Assembly: GCF_037975245.1 (NCBI RefSeq)
Contig: NC_092564.1
Location: 17,349,484-17,409,483 of the forward strand
Source of the DNA: Apostichopus japonicus
Lineage: Eukaryota > Echinodermata > Holothuroidea > Aspidochirotida > Stichopodidae
DNA length: 60,000 nt
Direction: 5' to 3'
Shown here: positions 41,001 to 54,137 of the stretch, piece after piece
How the letters are laid out: every line of letters starts with the position of its first letter
Position numbering within the stretch: position 1 is the stretch's first letter
Notes under the pieces: generated by a model
Seen by the model: the letters and a program-made list of their open reading frames with translations, nothing else
Databases searched by the model: none
Told to the model about the DNA's origin: nothing
Position numbers and translations under genes: made by a program

Positions 41001-41786
41001 ATCCCCCCAAAATAAACTGATATGCCACCTAAGTTTCCTTCCGACCTGAATAATCACATCAAAAACATCCACAGGGATAATTTGGTGACAAAGACTGCTG
41101 TACGATTATTATTATTATTATAATTTTTTGGTTGTTGCAACTTTCGCTTTCATATTTACTGTCATTTATGTCAGTGAACGAATCAAGAATGCACCTGACG
41201 TTATGGTTAAATTCAAACCGCCAACGTTTTGGAAGCTCTCAGAAAGCTCGGTAGAAAGGACACAACCTACGTTATCACAGAGATGTTACTCTTAACAATC
41301 GCAACACTTTTCCCAGCAAGAAATACTGATACAAATAATTTGAATTTTTCATCATTATGTAACACACTTGTGGATAAACTTGGTTTTGAAATAACACTTA
41401 AAATATTACCACGTGAAACAACTCTACATACAAGCAGAGAAATATTTTGACGGGGACACACCTTGATCGTAACGATTTTGACAGACAATTGTTCAAGGTG
41501 CCACTTTTGATTTAGCAACTGACGGAAACGACCAAAAAATAATCACACCAATTTTTCTTCATACATTGCACATCGTAACTTAGTTTTAACTTTAGTTTGA
41601 AGTTGTTAAAATCACAACTTGATGAATACTAGAGAACTGTGCCGACACCATCAACATGGTATGGGGTATTAAACTGAGCCCCTCCCCCACCTCCCCCGCC
41701 CCCATGGGTTAACTTTCTTTTGAAACTTTCGATGCTTTACTCCCATCACTTTCGGGTACGACAGACATCAAACACTTGGATAAATA

Positions 41787-41837
41787 TTGAGGATGAAGTA
41801 GATGAAGACAACGATGATGACGATGATGATGATGATG
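41787..41837. repeat. (GAT)n microsatellite
   Basis: GATGAAGTAGATGAAGACAA followed by GATGATGACGATGATGATG. It is read as poly-Asp or poly-Ser in short spurious frames. Confidence 0.9.
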
Positions 41838-42774
41838 GGTCAAGCGTGAGACATTCAGCTGGACAAAGAGGGAAGGCTGGCAATGATGACCACTTCAGAA
41901 AGAACATTACTCCTATCCCAATATGGTTACATCTTTTCAAAGCATTCCTTTGTATTCGTCCATAATGTAATGCCCTATATTGGATGGAAGAGAAAAGAAA
42001 AGAAGAAAAAAAATTTATCTCTGTTTGACAGCCTGGGAAGTATTTTGACCTCACAATACACTGACATCATGAAAATTTTGTTTCATTAATACAGGGTTTT
42101 TTCATCATTTTTGGCTTCTCTTTAAACACTTTTTTTCAAAGGCATCAAAAGGATACTTTGAAATGAATTGTTTTACACAGAAAAGCAATAAGTCGACAGC
42201 AAACAAATAAAAGCAAGCTAACTTGAAAGGATAAAAGGACTTGTCCTTCATTGCAACACATTTTTCTACTCTTTAATCTTTATACCGGCGATAGTCGAAA
42301 AGTGTATAAACAGATACGCTAACCTGGCAGGTTGATATACTTTTGGAAATTTCATTCGGCTGGGAAACAACAGCCTCTTTAGCCTTGTTTTGTTTCAAAA
42401 CAAATCGTGAAATGTATTATACAGGCATAACAAACCCTCTGATAGATTAACCAGGTTTAGGTCATATTTATAGCCCCACCATCGATGATCCAATTTCTAA
42501 ACTCTTTACACTTGAACACATGAAACTGTTTATTCTCCCTTTCCTAAACCAATCACTACTGCTTGAACTTGATCCCTGTCTGCGAATGATCGTTGTTGTA
42601 TCTTTCTGGCATTTTTGTTCTCGACAACGATAATGCAACTGGTCACAGCTAATGCTAAGGTAGTAGAACTACCTACTGTAATGATTTTGCAGCCTTCTCT
42701 CTGGTTAAAACAGTGTCATGAAAACCAACTGAAATGTCACGGGACCGAAAGTGGAGCACAAATATGTGGACATT

Positions 42775-42862
42775 TTGTTTGTTTGTGTGTTTGTCTGTTT
42801 ATTTCTTGTTGTTTGTTTGCTTGCTTGTTTGGTTCTTGTTGTTTGCTTGCTTGCTTGTTTCC
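42775..42862. repeat. TTTG / TTGC low-complexity tract
   Basis: Repeats of TTTGTTTG and GCTTGCTTG, including a near-exact duplicated TTCTTGTTGTTTG block. Cysteine- and leucine-rich frames over it are spurious. Confidence 0.9.
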
Positions 42863-43671
42863 ACTCAACTTCCACATTCACACAGAATAGAACTAACTTG
42901 GTGAGATTACATAACAATATGGACTATAGAAAGTCATCTTTTTGCAATGTTCTTCTGAAATAAATTTAGCCTTATTCTCTAAATAAGCTATTCTATAAAT
43001 TAGGTATAACATTTATAAAACATTGAACACATCTTAAGAACACAGTCCTTGTAACAGAATCAAGGGGGGGGGGGGGGGGCGACTGTGTTAAAGTTCTCAT
43101 TGGAGACATACGTACATCTTGTTGTCATTAATGACGGATCTCTTAAAAAAACGAAGGGAAAAGAAAGGTGAAATAAAAACACTGTACAAACTGATCTCAA
43201 GAACCAAAGTCACGTGAGATAGAAGGACAGAGTCTGAAAACATTTTTGTTGGGACATCGCTTTGCCATAATCTGCTACTCATCAATAGATTGAAACTAAG
43301 TAAACTGAGCAGCCCTGTTTGCAACTAAGTCACCTTGAAGTGCGCATCTGGCTATAAGTATGTTGATAATAGCGTTGTATATGTTTCTGTGTGTGTGTAG
43401 GGGGGAGGTCGGGGGGGTAACATTGATTATGTATCTATTTTGTAGCGTGGGGTCCCTTCCGCTTCTCTTTCTGTTCCTGTTTTCACTCCGGGAGTCGTGC
43501 TACCCCGTCAAGGCCCCCCCGAGTGTCTCCAGTTTACGTCCTTTTGCATCGGTGTATCATTGTTCCAATCCATATTCACTCGTTGTACTTTCTTGTGTGT
43601 GTGTTGTGGGTGTTGGTGTGTCAATGAAAATAACACTGCTGCCGACGGTACAAACTGCAGTTTATACTCAC

Positions 43672-43786
43672 CCGCTTGGCCATCTTAATCTGAAGAACGG
43701 CGTAACTGATGAAGAGTTCCTTCAGGTCCGATCCTTTCTGCTTTTTGAATCTTTCCACTTCGCTGAGGGCATGTTCCATGAAACTC
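43672..43786 (-). CDS. SNX4: Sorting nexin 4, penultimate coding exon (end of BAR domain)
   Basis: After one base completing a split codon, 38 codons read SFMEHALSEVERFKKQKGSD then LKELFISYAVLQIKMAKR. This matches the last long helix of the SNX4 BAR domain (vertebrate form: IERFKEQKNRDLKE..LISYAVMQI). SNX4 is a PX-BAR protein that binds PI3P on early endosomes and supports recycling and autophagy. The acceptor is CATAATAACAG and the donor CGG/GTGAGT, phase 0. Family members end about 15 residues later with a short tryptophan-containing tail. That last exon was not found with confidence downstream. Confidence 0.9.
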
Positions 43787-44815
43787 CTGTTATTATGGAG
43801 GAAGTGATAGTCAGACCATAGCAACAATTAACCCAACACAGCAGGAAGGGGTAAGTTTCCTCAATAACGGCATCATTGAAAATTAAAAAAACACCGTTCA
43901 TGTGGAATGAAAGCCAGGTGGGATATTTTTTCACAAATTAACCTTTTAGAATGTATAAATTTAGGGAGGATGTTTTAAAATCGCCGAATATGTAGCTATA
44001 AGGATGTTTATCTGTCACTGTGGGTGGAAGGTTAACGGCTAATCAATATCATAGAGCTAAAAGCGGTACGTGGCAGAACTGGGTTTTTCGGAAGAGACAA
44101 AACCCCCCCCTCGCCCCCCCCTCGTCTGCGTCGATTAATCGATTCCGTGGGCTTGGTGTTGTGGATGACCATGAGACAATTAACAGAAACAATTATTTGG
44201 AAATGTTCACAAAGTGTTCACAAAGCGTAAACTAAGTGGCACTTAAACCGTTCTGATCTTCTCAACAAATCTATGTCAGGTAAGTCGTTAACGTGTCTGC
44301 TAATTGATTCACCCGAGAGGCACCTTCCATCCCTTTCTCTGCTCAATCTATTTGTAATAATAATCGCAGTACGTGATTTTGATACAGTGTCTGACTATCC
44401 TTCCCACTCTCACCTTTCTTGACTACAAAGAAAGTTTATTACAGTACAACATGTTGCACTCTTCTAGAGATACACAAGCAACAGGTGGTTTTTTCAAAAT
44501 GTTTTTCAAGAGAGTTCTAATTTTATTTCCTTCGTTATTTATGTCTTTAGCAGAAATTTCTTTGATTTGGTGGATGGCAATTTTGATCCACAACTTTCTG
44601 ATGATTATTTTTCTTTCCCCCGAGTAGTTTCCCTAACATTTGAATTACCGTTAATCTGGTCACATTTAGACACTATATATGCATATGGAAATATTTCAAA
44701 CTAGTTAATCAAAGCCAGCCACTTAAAGCAGATTGTTCGGCAATTTTCAATATGGAAGTAAAATGACTTATAACAGAGTAAAGGTTGCAGCTAATAAACC
44801 CTCTGAGATTGTTTT

Positions 44816-44928
44816 CACCGAATCAATAATACTTCTTTATTACTTTGTTTGCTTCCTTATTAATCATAATTTCACCGAATCAATGTTACTTTTTAATTAC
44901 TTTGTTTGCTTTCTTATTAATCTGACAG
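44816..44928. repeat. Tandem duplication, about 56-bp period
   Basis: TTTCACCGAATCAATA.TACTT followed by ATTACTTTGTTTGCTTCCTT and ATTAATC occurs twice in direct succession with few differences. Confidence 0.85.
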
Positions 44929-45214
44929 ATACAGTAAATGGCAAAACTGTTCCAATAGGAAGTTGAATAAGGTCAAGCAGATGGAATGTTCAGCAATCTT
45001 AGGGATATTTCAAGTTTGAGTATAAAAGTTACAAGGTTTTCAGTCATGTATCAAGGCAAGGCCCTTCTCATACCATTTTTATAAACATGGTCATTGGTAA
45101 CTTGTCACCCCCCCACTCCCCACCCACACACCCAGTTTGCTCCTGTGGGAGTGGGCGGGGCACTACCACAATAGGGTGTAGCCACAAACCAGCCCCTGCC
45201 ACTACGTATATTTA

Positions 45215-45360
45215 CAACTGACCTCGCAGAGGTCCCCATTTTACACACCTCGGTAATGGAGATAAAGTGCCTTGCTCAAGGACACAACGTAATGAATTGG
45301 TCAGGAAACGGACCTGCGATAATTTAGATCGAAAGTCCATTTGCTTTAGCCATGATGAAG
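45215..45360. repeat. Possible dispersed repeat (TGCCTTGCTCAAGGACACAA motif)
   Basis: CCCCATTTTACACACCT, then AAAGTGCCTTGCTCAAGG and ACACAACG, matches a sequence style I have seen in dispersed repeats of several marine animals. There is no second copy in this window to prove it. Confidence 0.3.
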
Positions 45361-48099
45361 GTTTTACCACATACAGTAGTTTACCATAGACTTTCTTAGA
45401 AGAACCATTTGAATTCTTTGCAATTCTTTCAAATGCCTTGAACATACAACTCTCTCTCTCTCAGAAAAAAGTTACAGACTTTCACACATTCTGTAATATT
45501 TTATGAATTTAATAATCCACTGTTTCTTTGATCTGAGAAAGGTAGCCTTGGCAACACGAAGTAAACAAATGCACCAATATTTCCCAGGTCTTGAAGAAAC
45601 CGCACAACAGAATATGAAAGGGAAGTTATTGGCTTCATGGGTAGGGTGTTGAACTCACGTAATAAGTTGTTAAGCATTGTAATCAGCACTTCAATTGAAA
45701 TTTTCTTTCCATAATTTTATTCATTTTCTTAAAGCAGTTGCTGTGTTTCATGCTCTAGAAGCAATTACAAACAAGAACAAAAAAAACAAAAAAGATATAT
45801 TGCACTTCCACATAGATTCACTCAAGAATTTAATACAAAGTTATCTAACACACTACAAAGAAGACCTTGCCCTAAGAGGCATTTCAATTTCATAACTAAA
45901 GGGAAAAAACCCCCCAAAAAAACAACAGATTTTAATGATCATAAGCACCGTCATCTTTGATCGTTCTATGCAAAGTAGGGTAGGTGTTGGAAAACACTGG
46001 CACGGAATCATGAATGTTTTATTACATCTAGTCTCAGTGAACATTAATATCTTGACCACTATTTTCCAAATGCTTTGCACCAATTTAAGACATTTTTTTG
46101 GGACAAAACATACCAAGAAATTAATTCGTAAGTAACATCTGGAGCCCTAGCATTCAATTTTCGTTTGCTTGGTGACCCCAATTTTCAACTGTTCACGCAT
46201 CTTTGTGACCCTTCCGTAGTGGATGGTGTGATGTGGGGAAGGGGCCCTACTGGATGGGGCCCTATGGGGAAGGAGGTATCTTCCTAACTTTTGAAAAACT
46301 AGACAGGGTTATGGGGTGCTCAGTGACAAACATGCTGTTATGTTTTGCAACTTTTGTCAGAAGTAGTTTATGTTCAAGTTTTTCCCACTTTTATGTACAA
46401 AATCTGGATTGGATTGCCCCCCCCCCACCCTCCCCTCCACCTTCCAAAGATTTTGCGACCCTCAAAAACCTTCTGGTGAGCATAAAAAGGGTTGTGACCT
46501 GCAGTTAGAAAACCAAGCACCTAGAGTATCACTACATTCTTTGTTTTTGGCTTTCCCCAAAGGAACATTCATTAGCAGGTAATTAACACTTCTTATAAAT
46601 TTATGAAACATTTCTCTGCCCAGACTCTTTTCATAATTATTCCTCTTAATCACACCCCAAAAAAAAGAACAAAAAAATGGGGCAAAACTCATAAAATTCA
46701 CAATATCCAACTTTCTTTATTCACTAATCGGCGAGGAAGAGAGAAACTAGTTAATAAGCCAAACGTTGCTATGTACAGCATTATGATGGATTCATGTTGT
46801 ATCACATCGCGTCCAAAATTCAATGGTAACAAGCTGCTTTAACACACAGACAAAATAAATGCCCTCCAATTTACGTCCATAAGGAAACCAAACCCCTTGT
46901 TTCCCCAATTGCTTAGGGGATCACTATTTCCATCTTTATTGCTATCATTACAGTTTTATTAAAGGTTTGTTAATATTCCTCTCTCAATAACAGAACTAAA
47001 TTGGACATTTCCTGCACTGTTTTGGGTCTGCTTTTAATATTATGTCACTCGTTTCGATACCGGTATCAAGTGGCTCTATCATGGCCGGTGTTAAAGTACA
47101 TGTTAACCCCACCATACTCTTTAGCTTCCATTTTAAGATATATCTTTGCAACCAAACAAAACTCCTACAGTTGTCCAAAGGACATTTGTAATCTGTCTCG
47201 GAGACATCACAGACTGTATGTTGCATCTGGGAGTTATTGCAAGGCGTTAGGGGTGGAGGGAGGGGGGAGGTTGCCATTTGTCATTGTGCAACTAGGAGAT
47301 GATTAAAACATTTAATTTCCCTTCATTATATTTTTCAAGTTTTGAAAGTGAACCTGGAGATCATGTTACTAAACACCACTGCTAGTATTAGGTAATCCCT
47401 GTAACTTCAATATTTCCCCTTCAAAGAGTTTCAAGACCCTTTTTTTGTAAAAACAAGTAAACATTGTAATAATAAATGCAGACCCTTTCAAAATGCAGGC
47501 ATATGTATGGCTCGATTGATGCCCAGTTGTCTTGTGTGGGAAGGATAATTAATCCTGTAATATCTCGCCGATGGAATAAGATCTTTTGTAACTTTATTTG
47601 AGAAAGTTGTTCATATCGGATATTCCTTCTACCCCTGAGAGCATGTGATCTTGTAATAAACACTGTGATTTATTCAAATCAAACTTTATACTATCTTAAT
47701 ATAAAGTTCCCGGACATGAACAAAGCAGTTGACCATAGGACATCACTATTATCACCTCACTGACAATCATTGAACAACAGACAACAAGAAAGAAAAGAAT
47801 TTATTCAAACTGCACATATGCAAGGTTTTTCGGAGCAAAAATCAATTTGGATAATTTATAACCTTAAGCACCAAATTTTCAGTACAGACTATATAATAGG
47901 CTACATAATATGCCACTCAATAATTGCTAAGGTGTTCCCCACCCGGGGTCACAACTTGTCCTACTTACCTCAGATAAAGTATGATGGCCATTCCCATATA
48001 TATCACAATATACGAGAGTACAATATTTTGTTAGTGTGTCATTACTGGGCTCCAATAGTCTTTGTATATATCTTTGAGGGGGAAGGGGATATTATCTAA

Positions 48100-49045
48100 A
48101 GATCAAAGATATAATCAAAGTAGCCTTGGACTGTTTCTTTTGAATTTCTCAGATGAATTGGCCCCAGGGGATTGGGGAAGAGGAATATTTCTCTAAAGAT
48201 CAAATACATAATCAAGTGACCTTGCATAGGTCACTTTGAACCCCTCTCAGATGAATTGGTCCAAGCGGATGAGGTGGGGGTAGGGGGAAATTGCCTCCAG
48301 ATCAAATACATAATCAAGTGACCTTGTATAGTTCACTTTGATCCCCTCTCAGATGAATTGGTCCAAGCGGATGAGGTGAGGGTAGGGGGAGAATTGCCTC
48401 CAGATCAAATAGATAATCAAGTGGCCTGGCATGGTTTCTTTCTATTTCTCAAATGCATAATGCCCTAAGGGGTGGGTTATTGGATTATAAGCAAACAGAT
48501 TAATACATTTATAGTAGTAAAGTGGCCTCAATGGTTTCTTTTTGCTACTGCAGATGAATGTTTGGACCGAGGGGTGGGGGGTGGCAATATTTCCTTAAGA
48601 ATAATTACAATGATACTGTAGCCTTTACATGGTTTCTGTTTACTACCTCAGATGAATTAGGGCGAGGGGTGGAGAGTGGGGACAGAGATATTTTCTAAAG
48701 AATAAATACAATGATCCAGTAGCCTAAATGGTTTCTTTTTGCTACTGCATATGAAAATTTGGACTGAGAGTTGGAGGTGGGGCTGGTGATATTTTTCAAA
48801 GAATAAATGCAATGATCCAGTAGCCATACATGGTTTCACTTTGATACCTCAGATGAACTGTGTTAAGGGGTTGGGGGTGGTGATATTTTCTAAATCGCAA
48901 CTGCAATGATCCAGCAGCCTTACATGGTTTCTTTTTGCTACCTCAGATGAACTGGGTCGAGGTGTGTGGGTGTGGTGATATTTTCTAAATCACAATTGCA
49001 ATGGTCAAGAATACTTACATGGTTTCACTTTGATTCCTCAGAACA
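48100..49045. repeat. Minisatellite of about 100-bp period derived from the SNX4 exon/donor junction
   Basis: About ten diverged units. The anchor AGATGAA (or its variant) falls near 48151, 48249, 48351, 48451, 48552, 48650, 48749, 48851 and 48945, and as AGAACA at 49040, a spacing of 94-102 bases. Each unit has CATGGTTTCTTTTTGCTACC-like sequence, then a G-rich stretch, then AATNNNATGATCCAGTAGCC. The rightmost unit overlaps the 3' end of the SNX4 exon and its donor. Several intronic units keep a donor-like ATGTAAGG on the minus strand. Confidence 0.9.
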
Positions 49046-49173
49046 GCCTCTTCAGCCTCCTCTATTTGGTCCTCTAGTTGCCTGAGCCGAGCGTCCTTCA
49101 CCTCTGGTTTCTCCGGTCCAAAGATCTTTGACCTCATGCCTTGAAGGGAAAGGGTCTTGCTGGGAGCTTTACC
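49019..49173 (-). CDS. SNX4: Sorting nexin 4 exon (BAR domain, middle)
   Basis: Reads GKAPSKTLSLQGMRSKIFGP, then EKPEVKDARLRQLEDQIEEA, then EEAVLRNQSET. It corresponds to the vertebrate SNX4 segment around FSLKGMTTKLFG followed by a charged coiled helix. The acceptor TTTGCCAACAG is phase 0 to the previous exon. The donor ACCAT/GTAAGT leaves two bases that form Met with the next exon. The last 25 or so bases of this exon and its donor recur as the head of about nine tandem monomers in the following intron (48100-49018), so this splice site has many intronic look-alikes. Confidence 0.92.
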
Positions 49174-51209
49174 CTGTTGGCAAAGTCATATACATATATA
49201 TATATATTTATTTGTGTAAACGGTTAGATAGACTGTCATTGTCATCCAAGCCGTTTTCTTAGTGTTGATATAGTTGCTACATAGTTGTCGGTATTAAAAT
49301 AGCACATTTTTTCATCTCTCACTTTACCATCGTGCAAAGTTAACTGCAATATGACATTACCTCCCTAACCACTGTGAATTGAAAAAAAAAGACAAAAAGT
49401 GCTTTCTTACACCAGGGGAAAAATGCAACTCCTACCCCCCCCCCGAAAGAAAAAATTCCAATTCTAATTATCCAACTCTACAAAAGAATGTTACATGTCA
49501 CTTAACATCCTGCTTAAGCAATTACAAAATGTTCCGATGGATCCGTCGAAAAGAACTAGGCCGCAACGAACTTTCGTTTCCATCTCAAGTGTACGACTTC
49601 CTCTCTACTCTGTCACAGTTTCCACGTCAAGAAAAACACATGTCTATGCGAATCGCGATTAGTCCGAAGGGATTACACGCGTACTACTCTCGCAGCAGAA
49701 ATCCTTAAATACTTTGAGATTTCCTAGGGATTTAAACTTGTGGGTGCAATGACCCATTATCCCTCTTACATCAACTGGGTCAGTCGGAGCAGAAGATACT
49801 GTACGTGAGCTATATTTAGTCTTTAATTCACCTTATCTGCTTAAAGGGAGAAAAGGTTTTATGATAACACGGGGCAGGCGATGGATATAGATTTTGTCAC
49901 TCGATTAAATGAAAAAAGGGAAGCAAAAAAAGGAAGAAACTTCAAAAAGGTTTGATACGGATAGACAATGACTCATGGTTTGTTCAAACTTCAAAGTACA
50001 TAGCATAAATCCAACCATTCAAATTGCCGGAATTGTATATGCAAAATTCAGCACGTCCTCAAACATTTCTGAACCCCATTTTTTTTTTATTGTATCCCTT
50101 TACAACAATATCTACATGGTGTTCCCTATCTTAAAAACCAGGTCAAATAAATGGAATAAAATTTATTTCAAAAGCAGATTTATTTCTTTATGTCATAAAC
50201 AATTAGAAAGTCCAGACAGGAGGAAACCGTGCATGCACCATTCACATCGCAGAAAAACAAAGGAGACAGCAAGGAGTAAACAGACCTACTTTTCAAGCTC
50301 TTTCCTTCTAAATTTTGGTACTCTGAGCATTGTAGCCTAATTTTATATCAATGTTTTTGACTCTTTGCTTTCTTCTTTACGACAGCAAACTACATACGTA
50401 ATATCACCGATATTTCTACTGAAATCTTAAAAACCCAGGTCACATAAAAATAGTTTTAAAATTTTAAAAAGGCAGACTTATTTCTTTATTGTCAGACAGG
50501 AAGGAAGGGTGCATTCAAAATTCACAGAAACACAAAAGGAGAAAAACAAAAACCAAGTAGAGCTAAGACGTACTTCCTAGACGTCCGTCTTCTAAAGTCA
50601 TTACTTTGAATATTAGAGCATATTGTTAGATAGATAAAATGTCACCAAATTCCAAAGTTGGATCTTCTTAATTTGATACTGTGAGCTCCCCAACCCATTC
50701 CCCCACCCCTTCCCCCCACCCCCACCCTTAATCTAAATTTCTTTATCTTGTTAATCTCAACAGTGTAGTCTTTTTTTTTATCACAGAGCTGATATTGAAC
50801 TCCTTCCAAGATGATAAATATGAAAAGCAGTTATTCTGAACATTCAAGCCTCGTCTTAAATGCAAGAGAATGAATGAGTTCCTTCCTTCCCTCACTTTGT
50901 TACTCTGAGTATCGCTAGCCTATTGTAGTAACCACAATAGACTTCTTGATTGCTTTCTTGATTTTATTTGCTTTCACTAGTGATGTGCACAGTCCCCTCT
51001 TTCATACTTAACCAGGAAATTCAAGAGCCAGGTCACTCCCCACAGAAAATTATTCCACCATGCTCCCTTGCAGTGTAATTCCCCCCAGCCCCAGCCCCCC
51101 CCCTTCCCACTTTATACCAGATCTGTTTTTGACCATATCCAGCTCACTTAATATGTGATTTCATATGCAATGAATATTAATTTGAATGGGATTTTGCAGT
51201 CATACTAAC
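49174..51209 (-). other. SNX4 intron with decayed tandem repeats
   Basis: Contains a (TA)n run near 49192-49207 and a diverged repeat array (50060-51060). Open frames here, such as 49379-49708 and 49975-50340 on the plus strand, match no family I know. Confidence 0.6.
50060..51060. repeat. Diverged tandem repeat, about 300-bp period
   Basis: A pattern of AAAACCAGGTCA.ATAAA, then GCAGA.TTATTTCTTTAT, GACAGGA.G.A and TTACTCTGAG.AT recurs from about 50135 and about 50430, with further fragments at about 50800-50930 and 51015. Confidence 0.55.
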
Positions 51210-51303
51210 CAGGAGTTGATCCCTCTGGTATCGCTTTGAAGACAGAAGTTCTTCTGATTTTTCGAGCTCATACTGCATAACCTCTTGCTTCCTGCAGACA
51301 GCT
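51210..51303 (-). CDS. SNX4: Sorting nexin 4 exon (BAR domain)
   Basis: Reads AVCRKQEVMQYELEKSEELL then SSKRYQRDQLL. It aligns with the vertebrate SNX4 segment AVCRKHELMQYDLE, which is nearly unique to this protein among sorting nexins. The acceptor CCCTTTCTCAG supplies one base completing Lys with the previous exon. The donor CTG/GTTAGT is phase 0, matching the acceptor phase of the exon at 49173. Confidence 0.93.
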
Positions 51304-54137
51304 CTGAGAAAGGGAAACAAAAATGATATTATGAAAGAAACGATGGCACGTGTCAGAAAATATGGTATAAACAGCAAACTGTTTCAGGCAAGCTTTGAAG
51401 CTAGGCTGGCAATCAAATCAACGACAATGTATCATTTTAACCAAGGATCACTAATAATGCCAATCCGACCAACTTGCAGGAAGGCAGGGATGGGAAAAGT
51501 CAGTTGGGGAAGGGGGTGAGGTGTGGGTGGGGTGGGGGGCATCAGCTTTATAATACATACACATGCTGTTTACATACTAAAAGTAACTACAACACACAAA
51601 GTCACTTGTAAATGCCCAAAACGACTTTGTTTTATCATCATTTCATTTCTGCTTCATTTATTTTTCCTCAATAATTTAACTGAATGAATTTAACTTACTA
51701 CAAACTTTGTTAGTGCTATTTTATTTAGCTCTTTACAAAGATCTTAACATATAGCTGGTTGGCTTTGTACCAAATTAGTATTCCAAATGTCACCTGATTC
51801 ACTCCAGTCTATTACGCAATTTTATCTCAGCCCTCTGCTAGCTGCAGCAGTTAACAACTATAATGGCTTCAGCCTCAGTTCTCTTCATGTGGGTAGGATA
51901 CACGCTTTATAGCTGCTCTGTGAAAGTGTCCTAGGCAGACGAGACTACCTGTCAACTTTTTTAAAATGAGTATCCAGTTCGTGCCAAGTTTTGTTCGCAG
52001 AGCAACATTATCTTTCTTACGATATTTTACATCTTCTTTGACATTGATACGACAAACTTAAACGAGACAGCCACTGCAAGCAAATCTGATGGCAAGAGAA
52101 ATCACGCTGGCAAATACAAACAGCCGTTGGCAAAATGTTATTAACGATCAAATTTTACATGTTCGATTCATTCGTTTGTTTGTACAAAATGCAACTTTTA
52201 AAAATTATTTTGAATTTACTTCATTTGGGATTGTATCGTTTGGCTCGAGGTAAATTCCTGCGATGAAATGATTGCATGGTGATAGACGTTATATCAAAAT
52301 TATTTGTATTGGTAGGGGGGGGTGGCTAGGAGGCCCCATCTTTTGAAGATAACTAGTCCCTCTTCTCTTCTCATTATCATGGTCTGGACTGCTGCTCCTC
52401 TGAATTGGTCGTAGTTGGAGAGCAAAAAGGTGAAGAAGTGAACTAAATTCCCCTCGTCCGAATGATTTTTGCTTCTGTTGCACTACTACTCGACTACTAC
52501 TTTTCTCAATTATTACACAGCTTGCTTCTTTTAAGATTTGTATCGTAGGGCTTGAGGTCATCGTTCTGATGAGCTGATCATATCGCAACTGATTTACATC
52601 AGCCTTGCAAAAGTCATCCCGTTATGCTTAAGATCCTTTCTGATTTAACACCCTATAATACTTCACTAGGACAAAGACCCATTCTCTTTACTTTCTCTTG
52701 TCACTGCGGATAACCAAAAAAAAAATGTGACCCAGAAGATGACTTCTCGACAGTTCATCCTCGAGACATTGACGACGACGATGTTCAAAACAGGAAACAA
52801 AATTGCAAGGAATGAGAAAACAACAACAAACTCCTATGTGACGGTGCAGAATGGGTCACTGGAGTGAACTGCATCGGTGAGTGCGCTGTGAAGCAATCCA
52901 TTGATTGATTCAGAAGGAAACATTTCCTATCATTTCAGTCAAATCAAAGTCAATCAAAGGTGACTAATATTGAATGTTTTGATATTGTTATGACAACTTG
53001 TTCACTAGAAGTAACCAAAAATATTGACAGCAATACAATTTAATAAAAAAGATAAAAAAAGTAAAAATTGTTTAATTAACCTCAAAATTAATTAGCCTTG
53101 ATGCAGCAGCAGGTGGTTGTTCAATTATTGTGTCATATTACTGGATAGCTCACAAACTTAACTTTGTTGTGATTTATCTCAAAACAAACAATAATATATA
53201 TTTTTTGTTGGTATTTCAATCATTGTTTGTGCTTTTATGTGATTAATACTAATGTATAGTAAGAAAGTATCTGGGTAATGAATTTGTCTGCATTGAGACA
53301 CACCATTAAAGCACTTTTTTAATAGCTTTTTCTGATGGAAGCTATGAGGGATTATTGCAATTTGATCAATATTGCCTAAATGCGACCTAGTAGCAAGGTA
53401 ACACAGGGTTGTTTAAAGGGTCATCTGTAATCCCCATGAGCAACCTACCCCCTTCCCTCCTACTACAGCTGAAAGGGTTAGCCTAATTTACAATTGACAA
53501 AAGTCCCCAATAGAAGACATTCACCCTCAAAAATGATTCTCCAATAGTGTTGAATTAAGTGGTAGACCCAAAGAATAATAATTGGCTAGATCAAAAGTGA
53601 TCTAATTAGTGACCTTGGGTCTTTCAGGTCCTTTTATTTACCGACAGGAATCCAGTCATTTGTATGTGGTGAACCCTATTTAGCTGTACCTTCTAGAGGG
53701 CGCCAGTTAGAAGCAACGGTACCTTGCCTACTGTGTAACTGAGGATCACAGTCTGATTTCCACTAGATACAATCCAAAAGAAGAAGGGAAGGGATTTCAA
53801 GGAGAATTTGACATTTTATGCCTTATATTAAGTGTTAACTAAGAGCATACCATTAATCAGACAGGGGAAAAATGTTCTGTGGGATGCAAATACAATGCTT
53901 GCCGAAGGCTGAACATGAGTGACCATTAAGTGGACTGTCTAGCATATTTTGTGGTAATACTGAGCACCTTTTCACAAAAGTAACTGGTTGTTTTTCTGTC
54001 ATACTTAAAATCAAACAAATACCTTATTACTATTCTTCTTGCCCTCCCCTCTCCTCATCCAAATACTCCCCCACCCCTCCTTCCTCCTCGCATCTGCTCC
54101 CTCCCGGTTTAATTCTTTACCATAAGGCTTGACTTAC
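51304..54137 (-). other. SNX4 intron
   Basis: AT-rich, with G-rich runs near 51520 and 52315. No exon, RNA gene or element recognised. Confidence 0.6.

Larger units (their letters stand above)
43787..48099 (-). other. SNX4 intron, 3' part
   Basis: Between the exon at 49019 and the exon at 43786. A small tandem duplication (44816-44928) and a possible dispersed repeat (45190-45360) lie in it. No other coding exon recognised. Confidence 0.6.

Noticed and set aside
43283-43315. Possible SNX4 last exon reading GCSVYLVSIY then stop
   Set aside because: Acceptor lacks a pyrimidine tract and the peptide lacks the tryptophan-containing SNX4 tail.
43360-43821. 153-codon plus-strand frame
   Set aside because: It lies antisense over a confirmed SNX4 exon and GT-rich DNA; no recognisable domain.
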